The notes under the pieces were generated by a model that worked only from the letters and a program-made list of their open reading frames with translations, was not told where the DNA came from and ran no database searches. The position numbers and the translations under genes are program-made. Shown here in pieces: positions 55,396 through 64,000 of a DNA stretch of 64,000 nt (its first letter is position 1; every line of letters starts with the position of its first letter). The stretch is from Pseudomonas beijingensis (GTDB taxonomy: Bacteria > Pseudomonadota > Gammaproteobacteria > Pseudomonadales > Pseudomonadaceae): assembly GCF_030687295.1 (NCBI RefSeq), contig NZ_CP117425.1, positions 4,468,001 through 4,532,000 of the forward strand, written 5' to 3'.

Positions 55396-56488
55396 TGAAC
55401 TGTTCTCCATAGGTGTTGAACCCCATCACCCGTTGTTCGCGCAGGAACTGGCCGATCTGCTCCAGGCCGCCGCGATCTTCCAACTCCAGGCGCCTGAGGA
55501 AGCAATCGCAGCCGATGGTCAGCAGCAAATCGCCGAGGCGCGCCTGCAAGCCCTCGAACAGCGTTTGCAGGTTGTGCAGCAAGGGACCGGGGGTCATCGC
55601 GGTGAGGACGATGCCGTTCTCCACCGCACAGTAGAAACTCAGGCTCAGGTCCGGATGCACCTGCTGGATCGCCCGCACGTAGTACTGGTCGTTGATGCGC
55701 ACCGCCAGTGGATGGGCGGCAAAAACCCGATAGTCGAGGGCGCTCACCGGCACGCCGATGTGCCGGGCGTATTCCTCGGCGGCGGGTTCGGCGTTGAGCT
55801 CATAGACCCGCCGCGAAGCACTGTCGGCGCCAGTCACCACCAGTTTCTCTTCCCTGGGCAGGATGTGATGGGTGGTGAAGACTTCGAATTCCAGCCAGGT
55901 GTTGATCAACAGCACCACGGCGGCGCCACTGTGGAACTGGCCTTCGAAGTAGACGTGGGTGTGGGTCAGGTAGTTGTCATCGCCGGCCGAACCGCCGAAA
56001 TGCGGGATGTCCCCCAACGCGGCACTCAAGGCCGCCAGCACCATTTCCTCGCGACTGGACAGGCCATCGAGCAGGGTCAAGGCGAAACTGTGACCCTTGA
56101 TCGGCGCCAAGGCGTTGCTGCGACAGCCGCTGGCCAGGCGCTCGACCATTTGCTGGGCGTCGATCAGGCTGAAGTGTTCCATTTCGCCGATCAACTCGGC
56201 GGCGATGGAAAAGTGCCGATGATCGAACCCCACCGCCGTCACGCAGTTGCGACCGTAGCCCTGGGAGGTGATTTCCCCGGCGCTGGTGCAGCCCACCAGG
56301 CGAATCCCGCCGAAACTCTGGGACAGCGCCTGGCCCAGGGCCGGCAAGTCGTATTCGGCGGAACAGAAAAACAGCACGAACCCCAGGTGCGGGTGCAACA
56401 ACTGCCGCGCCAGCGCCTGGGCCACCTGCTGGACGTCGGTCGCCTGGGACATGGCGCTCACCACACCTTCGCTCTGGGCCTGCTGCAT
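55325..56488 (-). CDS. FIST-domain sensor protein, NosP-like
   Basis: 387 residues with FIST N-terminal (LGFVLFFCSAEYDLPALGQALSQSFGGIRLVGCTSAGEI) and C-terminal (YGEQFNGMHINQTFTGVAI) domains, no signal peptide. In P. aeruginosa the FIST gene PA1975 directly before nahK encodes NosP, a haem protein reported to sense nitric oxide and control NahK. The gene pair here has the same order and overlap. Haem binding cannot be shown from sequence alone. GGAGG precedes ATG 56488. Confidence 0.83.
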   Translation of the reverse strand: MQQAQSEGVVSAMSQATDVQQVAQALARQLLHPHLGFVLFFCSAEYDLPALGQALSQSFGGIRLVGCTSAGEITSQGYGRNCVTAVGFDHRHFSIAAELIGEMEHFSLIDAQQMVERLASGCRSNALAPIKGHSFALTLLDGLSSREEMVLAALSAALGDIPHFGGSAGDDNYLTHTHVYFEGQFHSGAAVVLLINTWLEFEVFTTHHILPREEKLVVTGADSASRRVYELNAEPAAEEYARHIGVPVSALDYRVFAAHPLAVRINDQYYVRAIQQVHPDLSLSFYCAVENGIVLTAMTPGPLLHNLQTLFEGLQARLGDLLLTIGCDCFLRRLELEDRGGLEQIGQFLREQRVMGFNTYGEQFNGMHINQTFTGVAIARHRVPGHR

Positions 56489-56549
56489 CGTCGCCTCCGG
56501 CGGGTGCGTGATAGGAACCCTGAGTGTACGAAGCCGCGCCGGGTCGACG

Positions 56550-56569
56550 AATGCTACTTGGGTAGCGGG
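56550..56569. promoter_or_regulatory. Quinoprotein-cluster box before the FIST-kinase operon
   Basis: AATGCTACTTGGGTAGCGGG; core TACTTGGGTA. It lies 62 bases upstream of the FIST gene start. A similar AATGCTACTTTCGAAGCGG lies before pqqA at 34922-34940. Confidence 0.5.
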
Positions 56570-56603
56570 TGGACGCTTCCATGGGATGAGATTGCTCCCG
56601 CTA

Positions 56604-56690
56604 TGTGGGAGCAAGGCTTGCCCGCGATAAAGGCGATGCGGTCTGGCAGAATCGAGGCGCCTCTATCGCGAGCAAGCCTTGCTCCCACAA
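56604..56690. repeat. REP doublet
   Basis: TGTGGGAGCAAGGCTTGCCC and inverse CAAGCCTTGCTCCCACAA, marking the border between the quinoprotein and nos clusters. Confidence 0.85.
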
Positions 56691-56729
56691 GCGTCCTTGC
56701 CACAAGAGCCGTTCGGCGTGCAGGCAGTA

Positions 56730-57257
56730 TCAGTGGTTCATCGGCGCCATGGCGCTCGCCTGCCCCAGCAGTTTCTGGTCGATGTCTTCCAGGCGCAGCA
56801 CCCGGCCGCCGGTATCGCTCGCCAGTTTTTGTGCCGCCTGGGGATCGGAGAACGAAGCCAGGACCACGCCCATGGCGCCTTTGAGCCCACTGCCGATGAC
56901 GAAGTAGGCGCTACGAGCGTCGATCAGGTGGGCGTCATCCGGCGTGTCCCAATGGCTGCGGCCCATGTCGTGGACATACAGCTTGACGTCGGACCGATGG
57001 TTTTCCGGCTGCAGCCACCAGCCCAGCATCTCCGCCGGCGAGCAGAACTTCTTCACGCCGCTCGCCGCGACCGCCGCACCCTTGGGGCCGGGAAAATCGG
57101 TGATGATCATGCCGCACACATGACACTCGTCACTGGGATGGAACCCCGGCGCCGCCTCGCTGGCCGCAGGTGGCTCGGCTTTGTCGCAAGCCGCCAGCGC
57201 CAGGCACATCAATAACCCGGCCAGGAGGCGGCTCCCCTTGAGGTACACCTTGTTCAT
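56730..57257 (-). CDS. nosL: Copper chaperone lipoprotein NosL
   Basis: 175 residues. Lipobox LAAC at about Cys24 after a short signal peptide; metal-binding CHVCGM in DECHVCGMIITDFPGPKG, which holds Cu(I) for assembly of the NosZ CuZ centre. ATG 57257 follows GGGAGC; the alternative at 57278 is rejected. Last gene of the leftward nos operon, 30 bases after nosY. Confidence 0.92.
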   Translation of the reverse strand: MNKVYLKGSRLLAGLLMCLALAACDKAEPPAASEAAPGFHPSDECHVCGMIITDFPGPKGAAVAASGVKKFCSPAEMLGWWLQPENHRSDVKLYVHDMGRSHWDTPDDAHLIDARSAYFVIGSGLKGAMGVVLASFSDPQAAQKLASDTGGRVLRLEDIDQKLLGQASAMAPMNH

Positions 57258-57287
57258 CGTTGCATGCTCCCTTATCAAGATTGAAAT

Positions 57288-58118
57288 TCACGGGCTCCGG
57301 CGATTGAACAACCGATAGGCCAGCCATAACGGGACCGCCATCCATAAACCCAGGCACAACCAGAGCCAAGGCCCCGACACCGGCAGGTCGCTGCCCAAGG
57401 TCAGCACCGCGGCGCCGCTGGACACCGCATCGAATCCGGACAGATTGATCAGCCGATAGACATCGGTAGGGTTGAACAACAGCAGCCATGGCAATAGCTG
57501 CGGGCTGAAGCGCCCCTCGCTCAGCACCAGCAGCGCCAGCAACGCCAGGTCGAACACCAGCACGAAGAAAAACCACACCCCCAGCGCCAGCCCGGCCGCG
57601 GTGGATTTCTCTGCCGACAAACTGCTCAGCACATAGGCCAGCCCAAGGAACACCCAGCCCAACAGCGTGCTGGACAGCATGAAGCGACCGAAAGCCCAGA
57701 GCAGCAGGCTCAACTGGACATCATCCACCAACAGGGCGATGGCCAGCATGGCGCAGCCAAAACCGATGAACGTGGCCAGGGCCAGGATCAAGCCGTGGCC
57801 GACAAACTTGCCCAGCAGCAATTGGCCGCGCCCCAACGGATAGGTCAGCAACAGCAGCAAGGTGCCGTTCTCGTCCTCGCCGACAATCGCGTCGTAGGCC
57901 AGCAGCAAGGCAATCAGCGGCATCAGGAAGGTCGCCAGGCTGGACAGGCTCGCCACCGTCGCGGGCACCGAGGTAAACCCCAGTTGACCGGACGCCGCAG
58001 CGCCGAGCCAGGCAATGCCAATCGCCAGCACCGCGAACAACAAACTGATCGCCAACAACCAGCGATTGCGCAGGCCATCGCTGAACTCCTTGCGGGCCAT
58101 GTTCCAGACCGGATTCAT
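57288..58118 (-). CDS. nosY: ABC permease NosY
   Basis: 276 residues with six membrane segments ([79 protein letters not shown]). NosDFY is the periplasm-facing ABC complex needed to build CuZ and release copper from NosL. The start overlaps the nosF stop by four bases. Confidence 0.92.
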   Translation of the reverse strand: MNPVWNMARKEFSDGLRNRWLLAISLLFAVLAIGIAWLGAAASGQLGFTSVPATVASLSSLATFLMPLIALLLAYDAIVGEDENGTLLLLLTYPLGRGQLLLGKFVGHGLILALATFIGFGCAMLAIALLVDDVQLSLLLWAFGRFMLSSTLLGWVFLGLAYVLSSLSAEKSTAAGLALGVWFFFVLVFDLALLALLVLSEGRFSPQLLPWLLLFNPTDVYRLINLSGFDAVSSGAAVLTLGSDLPVSGPWLWLCLGLWMAVPLWLAYRLFNRRSP

Positions 58119-59032
58119 AGGCTGACCTCCTCGGCCGCGGCACGGAGCATGTAATGACGGTACAAATCCTCAAGCGACGGCGGCTTGATCTCGACATCCG
58201 TCGGGTCGTCCTGGGCCAGTAACTGGCGCAGCAATTTCAGTTTGCTGCCGTCCGGCGCGCACACTTGCACCCCTTCCGCCCCCCAACCCTGGGTGGCATG
58301 CCCTTCGCTGCGCCAATGCTGGCGAAGCCAATCGGCCCGTGACAGGCCCGAGGCTCGGATCAGCGTCGGCAGCCCCGCCTCCTCCCGCAACCGAGCCAGG
58401 CTGCCCAGGGCCAGCAGGCGACCTTGGGTAAGAATCGCGGCGCGGTTGATGTGCGCTTCCACACCAGGCAAGACGTGGGAACAGAGAATGATGCTGGTGC
58501 CCTGCCAACGCAGGCGGTCGAGCAATTGATAGAGGTCCTGGGTGGCGATGGGGTCCAGGCCCACGGTCGGTTCGTCCAGCAATAACAGGCGCGGCTGGCC
58601 AAGCAGGGCCTGGGCCAGGCCGAGGCGTTGGCGCATGCCCTTGGAGTAGGTCCTTACCCGCCGTTGAGCAGCGCCCGCCAACCCCACTTCGTCCAGTAAA
58701 CGCTCGACCTGCTCCGGTGCCGCGCCTTTGAGCCGGGCAAAATGGCGCAAGGTTTCCAGCCCGCTCAATTGCGGGTAGAACATCACGTTCTCGGGCAGAT
58801 AACCGAGCATCTGTCGCACGCCCGGGTCGCTGGGCGCGCGGCCGAAGACACGCACCTCGCCCTCACTGGCCCGCAGCAAACCGAGGATCAACTTCATGGT
58901 GGTGGTCTTGCCCGCGCCGTTGTGCCCGAACAGCCCGAGCACCTCGCCTTGGGCCAGGTTCAAGTCCAGCCCGCGCAGTACGGTGACATCGCCATAGCGC
59001 TGGCTGACCCCTTCGATCTCGACGACGTTCAA
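58115..59032 (-). CDS. nosF: ABC ATPase NosF
   Basis: 305 residues. Walker [11 protein letters not shown], signature [19 protein letters not shown], Walker [14 protein letters not shown], plus a C-terminal domain of about 95 residues. The start is TTG at 59032: AGGAGG lies seven bases before it, no ATG is near, and TTGA overlaps the nosD stop. Energises NosDFY in copper-centre maturation. Confidence 0.9.
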   Translation of the reverse strand: MNVVEIEGVSQRYGDVTVLRGLDLNLAQGEVLGLFGHNGAGKTTTMKLILGLLRASEGEVRVFGRAPSDPGVRQMLGYLPENVMFYPQLSGLETLRHFARLKGAAPEQVERLLDEVGLAGAAQRRVRTYSKGMRQRLGLAQALLGQPRLLLLDEPTVGLDPIATQDLYQLLDRLRWQGTSIILCSHVLPGVEAHINRAAILTQGRLLALGSLARLREEAGLPTLIRASGLSRADWLRQHWRSEGHATQGWGAEGVQVCAPDGSKLKLLRQLLAQDDPTDVEIKPPSLEDLYRHYMLRAAAEEVSL

Positions 59033-60339
59033 GACGCGTCCTCCTGGGTACTGTTGCGTGACGGGGGCTGGACAGGGGTTTGCATCAGCGGATGACTGTC
59101 CATCACCCCGGGGGATTTCATCACCGGGAAGGCCCGCTGCACCCAGCGCAGCAGTTCGATCCCCGGGCTGTTCATCAGCAATCGCACCTGGGGATACAGC
59201 CACAGCAGGCGATCGACGTTGTCGTTGGGTTCATAGGCCACATCCCCCATACCGTCACCATTACGATCCCAGCCCAGGTAGTCGCTCCAGTAATTGCCAC
59301 GCCCATCCGCCGACCATTCCTGCAACCGCGTGGCCACGTATTTGACCTGGCGCTGGTTATGGACGAAGGCATTGCCGGCGATGCGGTTATCCTCCGAGCC
59401 GGCCGTCAGGTGGATACCCACGGCGCTGCGCTCGAAATGATTGCCTTCGATGCGGTTGAACAACGAGTTGTAAATGAACAGGGCCTTGCCCTCGGCACCG
59501 GTGATCATGGTGTCGCCGGTGGACCCGTCGCGCACGTCGCTGACGAAGTTGTCGCGCAGGGTGGAATAAGTGATGTAGTTCATCAGGATCCCGTAGTTCT
59601 GATCCTGTTCGGAGCGATTGCCGATGACCGTCAACTGGCGGCTTTGCATCAAGGCATAACCGGTGCGGGTACGCCGGGTGACGTTATCCAGCAGGCGGTT
59701 ATCGTTGGCGAACATGTAATGCACGCCGTAGCGCAGGTCTTCGAGGACGTTGCCCTGGAGCAGGTTGCCGCTGGAAGTGTCGATGTAGATGCCATCGCGG
59801 GTTTCGCGCACCTGGTTGCCGATGACCCGGGCGCCGTGTACGGCATACAAATGGATGCCGTTGCCGCGGTCCTGGGAGCGCAGGCTGGGGTCGCCCTGGA
59901 TGTGGTTGTCGATCAGGCTGACGTCCCGCGTGCCATCGACCCAGATACCGAAGCCCTGGCCCTGCATCCGGTTCCCACGAACCACGGCCCCTTGGGCGAC
60001 CGGTTGGATGAAGACGGCCGCGTTCATGGCCGTGAGGTCGTGGCCCCAGTCCAGGAAGGTACAGCCCTGGACCTGGACGTTCGGGGCGCGAATGATCAAC
60101 CCATTGCCCTCGCCCTGCCCCTGGAATACTGCATCCGGCGCGCACGTGAGGGTCATGGGCTGGTCGATGCTGAACGAGCCCCGGTAGTGGCCCGCAGGCA
60201 GGCGCCATTGCTGGGTGCCCTCGGCCTGCAAAGGCAAATCGGTGATCGGCTGCGGTGCGCCGAACGCCCCGCCCGATAACAGGCAAAGCACCAGCGCAAT
60301 GACCGGTTGGCGGGCGTGTTGCGGCTTTTTCCCGGTCAT
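59029..60339 (-). CDS. nosD: Periplasmic copper-centre maturation protein NosD
   Basis: 436 residues with signal peptide ([15 protein letters not shown]). Right-handed beta-helix (CASH/NosD) repeats: [76 protein letters not shown]. It works with NosFY and NosL to deliver copper to NosZ. It ends with a 25-residue tail after the repeats. 26 bases after nosZ. Confidence 0.92.
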   Translation of the reverse strand: MTGKKPQHARQPVIALVLCLLSGGAFGAPQPITDLPLQAEGTQQWRLPAGHYRGSFSIDQPMTLTCAPDAVFQGQGEGNGLIIRAPNVQVQGCTFLDWGHDLTAMNAAVFIQPVAQGAVVRGNRMQGQGFGIWVDGTRDVSLIDNHIQGDPSLRSQDRGNGIHLYAVHGARVIGNQVRETRDGIYIDTSSGNLLQGNVLEDLRYGVHYMFANDNRLLDNVTRRTRTGYALMQSRQLTVIGNRSEQDQNYGILMNYITYSTLRDNFVSDVRDGSTGDTMITGAEGKALFIYNSLFNRIEGNHFERSAVGIHLTAGSEDNRIAGNAFVHNQRQVKYVATRLQEWSADGRGNYWSDYLGWDRNGDGMGDVAYEPNDNVDRLLWLYPQVRLLMNSPGIELLRWVQRAFPVMKSPGVMDSHPLMQTPVQPPSRNSTQEDAS

Positions 60340-60365
60340 TGCACCTGTCTCCTTGATGAACCGAC

Positions 60366-62285
60366 TCAGGCCTTTTCAACCAGCATGCGCCCGACCATTT
60401 CCATGTGCAGGGCGTGGCAGAACCAACTGCAGTAGTACCAGTGCAAGCCGGCCTTGTCGGCGGTGAAGGTGATGGATGAGGTCTGTTGCGGGCTGATCTC
60501 CATGCTGGCGCCGTGGTTGGTCATGACAAAGCCGTGGGACACGTCTTCGATCTGATCGATGTTAGTGATGGTCACCGTCACCTCGTTGCCTTGCTTGACG
60601 GTGAACTCCGTCAGGCCATAGGCCGGCGCCATCGAGGTCATGTACACCCGCACCTTGTTGCCGTCGCGGATGACCTTGTTGTCGGTTTCCAGGTTGATGC
60701 CGTCCTTCTTCGCCAGGGCCACGGTGTCGGCAAAGAACGGATCATTGCGGTTCCAGATTTTCTGGGTCTTGATCTGGTCGCGCCGCGCGAGAATGCAGTC
60801 ATGGGGTTCGGCGAAGGCCGGCCCGTCGTGCACCAGCTTCATTTCATCACCGGAAATGTCGATCAACTGATCGTTCTCCGGATGCAATGGGCCGGTGGGC
60901 AGGAAACGGTCCTTGGAGAATTTGCACAACACCACCAGCCACTTGCCGTCCGCCTCACTGGTTTCGGTGAGGGACGCGTGGTTGTGGCCGGGTTGGTACT
61001 GGACGTCGAGTTTCTGCTTGATGTAATTGACCTTCTCGCCCTTGTAGGCGCGGATGGCCTCGTCCATGTTCCACTTCACCACCTGGCTGTCGATGAACAA
61101 CGTCGTATAGGCATTGCCACGCCCGTCGAAGGTGGTGTGCAGCGGCCCCAGCCCCAGTTCCGGTTCGGCGACGATCACTTCGCGTGGGTCCTTGAAGCGG
61201 TCGGCGAACAAGTCGTCCAGGCGGTCGATGGCGATCATCGAGACCGTCGGCGACAGCTTGCCGTTGGCGATGAAGTATTTGCCGTCCGACGAGGTATTGA
61301 GCCCATGGGGGTTCTTCGGCACTGGAATGTAGCGGGTAAACTCGGAGTCCTTGCCATCGGTCTTGCGACCATCGACCACCGGCACCTTGGAGCCGTCCAG
61401 GGTGATGAATTTGCCGGCCTTGATCGCCGCCTCGATGCGCGGGATGTTGAACACCACCACCCAGTCGCGCTCGTTGCGCATCATGCCGCCCAGGTCATAG
61501 GCCTTCTCGGAGTTGTAGCAGGTACTGGCGGCGTATTTGCCAGTGTAGTCGGCGTCGGAATTGTCCAGGTTGCCGTCGACGATCACCTGGAACGCCATTT
61601 CCATTTTCTCGGCATCGATGGCGTTGAACATCGTGAAGCTGTTTTTGTCTTGCAGGTCGAAGGTGTGGCCGTCATTGGGGTGCGGGATCACGAACTCGGC
61701 GTTGGCGAATACGTACTTGGTGTACGGCACCTTCTGCAATCGCAGGCCGTGAATGGCTTGCACGTTGGGCACGGTGAGGATCTTGTCGCACTTCATGATG
61801 TCCAGGCGGATGCGCGCGACCCGGGAGTTGGCCTTGTCGTTGATGAACAGGTATTTACCGTCGTACTTGCCGTCGGTCATGGAGATGTGCGGATGGTGGC
61901 AGTCGCCGTTCTGGTATTTGGCGCTGTCGCCGAGAATGCGCTTGCTCTCGTTGGTCAGGCCCCAACCGGTGGCCGAGTCGACGTTGAACACCGGGATGCG
62001 CATCAGCTCGCGCATCGACGGCACGCCCAGCACCCGCACCTCGCCTTGGTGGCCGCCGCTCCAGAAACCGTAATACTCATCGAGTTCACCTGGGCCGACG
62101 TGGATCTTGGACTTGGCCTCCTTGGCCGCCGCGGCCCAGGACTCACGGGTGAACGTCCCGGCCCCCAGCGCCGTCGCGCCGGCCAGTACCGCCCCCGTTA
62201 CCGCACCGGTGCCGAGAAAACTGCGCCGGCTGAAACCCCGGGGTTCTTCCACCGCGCCAGGGGTTTGGTCTTTTTTGTCGCTCAT
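60366..62285 (-). CDS. nosZ: Nitrous oxide reductase NosZ, clade I (Tat-exported)
   Basis: 639 residues. Twin-arginine signal at about 18-25 (GFSRRSFLGTGAVTG), then the seven-bladed propeller with CuZ His residues in DCHHPHISMTDG, NPHGLNTSSDGKY, LGPLHTTFDGRG, PGHNHASL and AEPHDC, and the cupredoxin domain with CuA ligands WYYCSWFCHALHMEM. It reduces N2O to N2 in the periplasm. ATG 62285 starts just before the Tat region; the frame extension to 62624 is not needed. 53 bases after nosR. Confidence 0.95.
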   Translation of the reverse strand: MSDKKDQTPGAVEEPRGFSRRSFLGTGAVTGAVLAGATALGAGTFTRESWAAAAKEAKSKIHVGPGELDEYYGFWSGGHQGEVRVLGVPSMRELMRIPVFNVDSATGWGLTNESKRILGDSAKYQNGDCHHPHISMTDGKYDGKYLFINDKANSRVARIRLDIMKCDKILTVPNVQAIHGLRLQKVPYTKYVFANAEFVIPHPNDGHTFDLQDKNSFTMFNAIDAEKMEMAFQVIVDGNLDNSDADYTGKYAASTCYNSEKAYDLGGMMRNERDWVVVFNIPRIEAAIKAGKFITLDGSKVPVVDGRKTDGKDSEFTRYIPVPKNPHGLNTSSDGKYFIANGKLSPTVSMIAIDRLDDLFADRFKDPREVIVAEPELGLGPLHTTFDGRGNAYTTLFIDSQVVKWNMDEAIRAYKGEKVNYIKQKLDVQYQPGHNHASLTETSEADGKWLVVLCKFSKDRFLPTGPLHPENDQLIDISGDEMKLVHDGPAFAEPHDCILARRDQIKTQKIWNRNDPFFADTVALAKKDGINLETDNKVIRDGNKVRVYMTSMAPAYGLTEFTVKQGNEVTVTITNIDQIEDVSHGFVMTNHGASMEISPQQTSSITFTADKAGLHWYYCSWFCHALHMEMVGRMLVEKA

Positions 62286-62338
62286 GCTGTGTGCTCCATG
62301 AAGAATGAAACGGTCAAGGGACAGGCCATTGGGGTGCC

Positions 62339-64000
62339 TCAAGGCGCCGGGTTCACCTGCACCACGGGAATCAGTTGCGCATCGGTCACGCTCGCCTTGC
62401 CGCGCTTCTTGCGCTTGTTGATCAGCGGCGGGCATTTGTTTTCGTTGTGCCAGGTCATCTGGCAGTCGAGGCAGTAATGGCATTCGTTGGCATTGATCCG
62501 GCCATCGGGGTGAATCGCCTGGATCTCGCATTCCTTGGCGCACAGTTGGCAGGGGTTGCCACATTCCTTGCGGCGCTTGAGCCAAAGCAGTCGACAGGAA
62601 GCGCGGCGCAGAATACAGGACCATTGCGGGTGAACAGATTGATCAGCAGCAGGCCCACCGCGTACGCCACGAACCACCACTGGCGGTCGAACTTGAGGGT
62701 GATGGCGGTCTTGAAGGGCTCCACTTCGGCCAGCCGTTCGGCGCTGGACATCGACTCCAGCGAGACGCCGAACAGCACCAGCAAGATGATGTACTTGATC
62801 GCCCACAGCCGCTCATGGACGGCGAACGGCAACTCGTATTGCGGCACCTTGAGCGTGCGCGCCAGTTCGTTGAGCAACTCCTGCAACGCGCCGAACGGAC
62901 ACAACCACCCGCAGAACACCCCGCGCCCCCACAACAGAATGCTGGCGGCGGTGAACACCCAGAGGATGAAAATCAGCGGATCGGTGAGGAACAGCTCCCA
63001 GCGAAAGCCTTCGAACAAGGCGTGGACGAAGGTCAGCACGTTCACCACCGACAGTTGCGCCAGCGCAAAGCCGCCCAGGAACACCACGGTGAACAACAGG
63101 TAACCGCGACGCAGCCAATGCAGCAGCCTCGGTCGCCGGGCCAGTGAGTCCTGGAAAAACAGGATCATCGTGAGCGCCAGCAGCGCCGCTGCGAGTACGG
63201 AGATCTCGACGCTTTTCTGATACCAGAGCGTCAGCCACATTGGCCGGCTGGCTTCCTCGGCGGCCGCCAGTTGCTCGGCGGTTGGCAATGGCCGTTCCAG
63301 GTAGGGTTCGGGCAGTTGATAGGCCAGTTCGAAACTGCTGAAGGTGCCGCTGACCGGGCCGGTCTGGCGGCGCACCAGCAGCTCCAGGGTCCAGGGCGAG
63401 CCGGGGTCGAAACGGTGGGAGGCGCGGATGATAAAGATCGCCATTTCGTCGAAGTCCGGCATGTCGTCGAGGGCCACATCATTCAGGCGCTGGAAATCCA
63501 GGTCGCGAAAGCTGATGGTGTCGCCCGACTGGCGCAGCTGCACCCGGTCGAAGATGCCGCCACGCACGTAGCCCGACCCCTTGAAGGAATAACGCCCACT
63601 GCCGATCACCGCGATGGCGTGTTCACCGGGTTTGAGCTCGCTCATCAGCGCGCGGTACTGCGCATCGCCCAGCAGGCTGCGGCCAATGGTGGGAGGGTTG
63701 AGGTGGGTGGCGTAGAGGTCGATGAAGGTGTCATTCACCTGCTCGCCGCTGGCGGTTTCGACCTGCTCGGCTTCGGTGCCCTTGAAGGACGCATCGACTT
63801 GGCCACGGGTCAGGTGCAGGCGACGGACAGCGCCGTTGCCAGTCAGGGTCTTCCAGTCGGCAGGTTGGTAGATATCCTCGCGCACCCGGGCCGGCGCCAC
63901 GGCCAACCCTGCGTCACCCTTGACCAGGCCCAGGGACACCGCGACATCGTGAGCGGCGCGCATGATCACTTCGTTGACCACCATGGCCGTCACAGTGGCG
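62339..64000 (-). pseudogene. nosR: Nitrous oxide reductase regulator/electron donor NosR (5' end outside window), net deletion and frameshift
   Basis: The visible part starts within the periplasmic FMN-binding region and continues through the membrane part (ISVLAAALLALTMILFF; GVFCGWLCPFGALQELLNEL with the first CX3CP motif) and the ferredoxin-like tail ECGNPCQLCAKECEIQAIHP, NECHYCLDCQ. Between LLINLFT and WLKRRKECG only about 44 bases are present, where family members as I recall them need about 75. The expected second CX3CP motif (CRYLCPLG-like) is missing and the tail is in another frame. The 31-base net loss explains the shift. As read, NosR would be truncated and lack two 4Fe-4S sites. 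Confidence 0.85.

Noticed and set aside
52753..56488. Assigning the FIST-kinase pair firmly as NosP/NahK
   Set aside because: Gene order and domain layout agree, but haem binding and NO response cannot be read from sequence, so no gene symbols were given.
60486..62477. A 663-codon plus-strand open frame
   Set aside because: Antisense to nosZ, which has full ligand conservation on the other strand.

Overview
The window is chromosomal DNA of a Pseudomonas of the P. fluorescens group. The evidence is high-GC coding sequence, about eighteen intergenic loci built on the GTGGGAGCGAGCTTGCTCGC type of REP sequence, and long stretches of gene order known from fluorescent pseudomonads (ech-vdh-fcs, the ped/exa quinoprotein cluster, nosRZDFYL). 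No tRNA, rRNA, CRISPR array, prophage or insertion sequence is visible.

Left part (1-9400): the start of a YafY/WYL regulator, a LEA14-type lipoprotein, an aliphatic nitrilase divergent from a LysR regulator, two small conserved proteins, then the ferulate operon ech-vdh-fcs with its divergent MarR regulator. It converts ferulate through feruloyl-CoA and vanillin to vanillate. An OprD porin and an aromatic-acid MFS transporter (9424-12269) face each other across an AT-rich intergenic region and probably serve uptake for the same pathway.

12386-23521 is one sigma-54 regulon. A divergent XylR/V4R-type activator faces a canonical -24/-12 promoter with a perfect inverted-repeat upstream site. 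The promoter drives an aldehyde dehydrogenase, calA (coniferyl alcohol dehydrogenase), DUF1302, DUF1329, a YCF48/BNR propeller and an MMPL/RND exporter. Coniferyl alcohol would be oxidised to ferulate here and handed to fcs-ech-vdh. The four envelope proteins form a recurring but poorly understood module and are the best candidate for an undescribed system. The exporter gene carries two +1 frameshifts.

23522-32136 is a mixed region: a 3.7-copy tandem REP array, an unrecognised protein overlapping an MtlR-like AraC regulator, a sorbitol dehydrogenase of SmoS type, a secreted CAP-domain protein, a thioredoxin-reductase-like flavoprotein divergent from an Rrf2 regulator, and malate:quinone oxidoreductase.

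32137-56488 is the quinoprotein alcohol oxidation cluster: ErcS-like and ErcA-like genes, an orphan pqqA, exaC, a lanthanide-type pedH, three accessory periplasmic genes, cytochrome pedF, calcium-type pedE, a pentapeptide-repeat protein, the PedS2/PedR2-like two-component pair, an ABC export/beta-propeller/solute-binding set, a CXXCW-type protein, AgmR/ErbR, a PAS hybrid kinase (ErcS'/NahK-like) and a FIST (NosP-like) protein. A shared TAC(C/T)TTGGTA-like box lies in front of at least five of its transcription units.

56730-64000 is the nitrous oxide reductase cluster nosL-Y-F-D-Z-R, read leftward. NosZ is Tat-exported clade I. NosR runs off the window, and its gene carries a net deletion of about 31 nt that removes the second CX3CP motif and shifts the frame. 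Together with single-base insertions in three other genes this suggests either local sequence errors or real gene decay.
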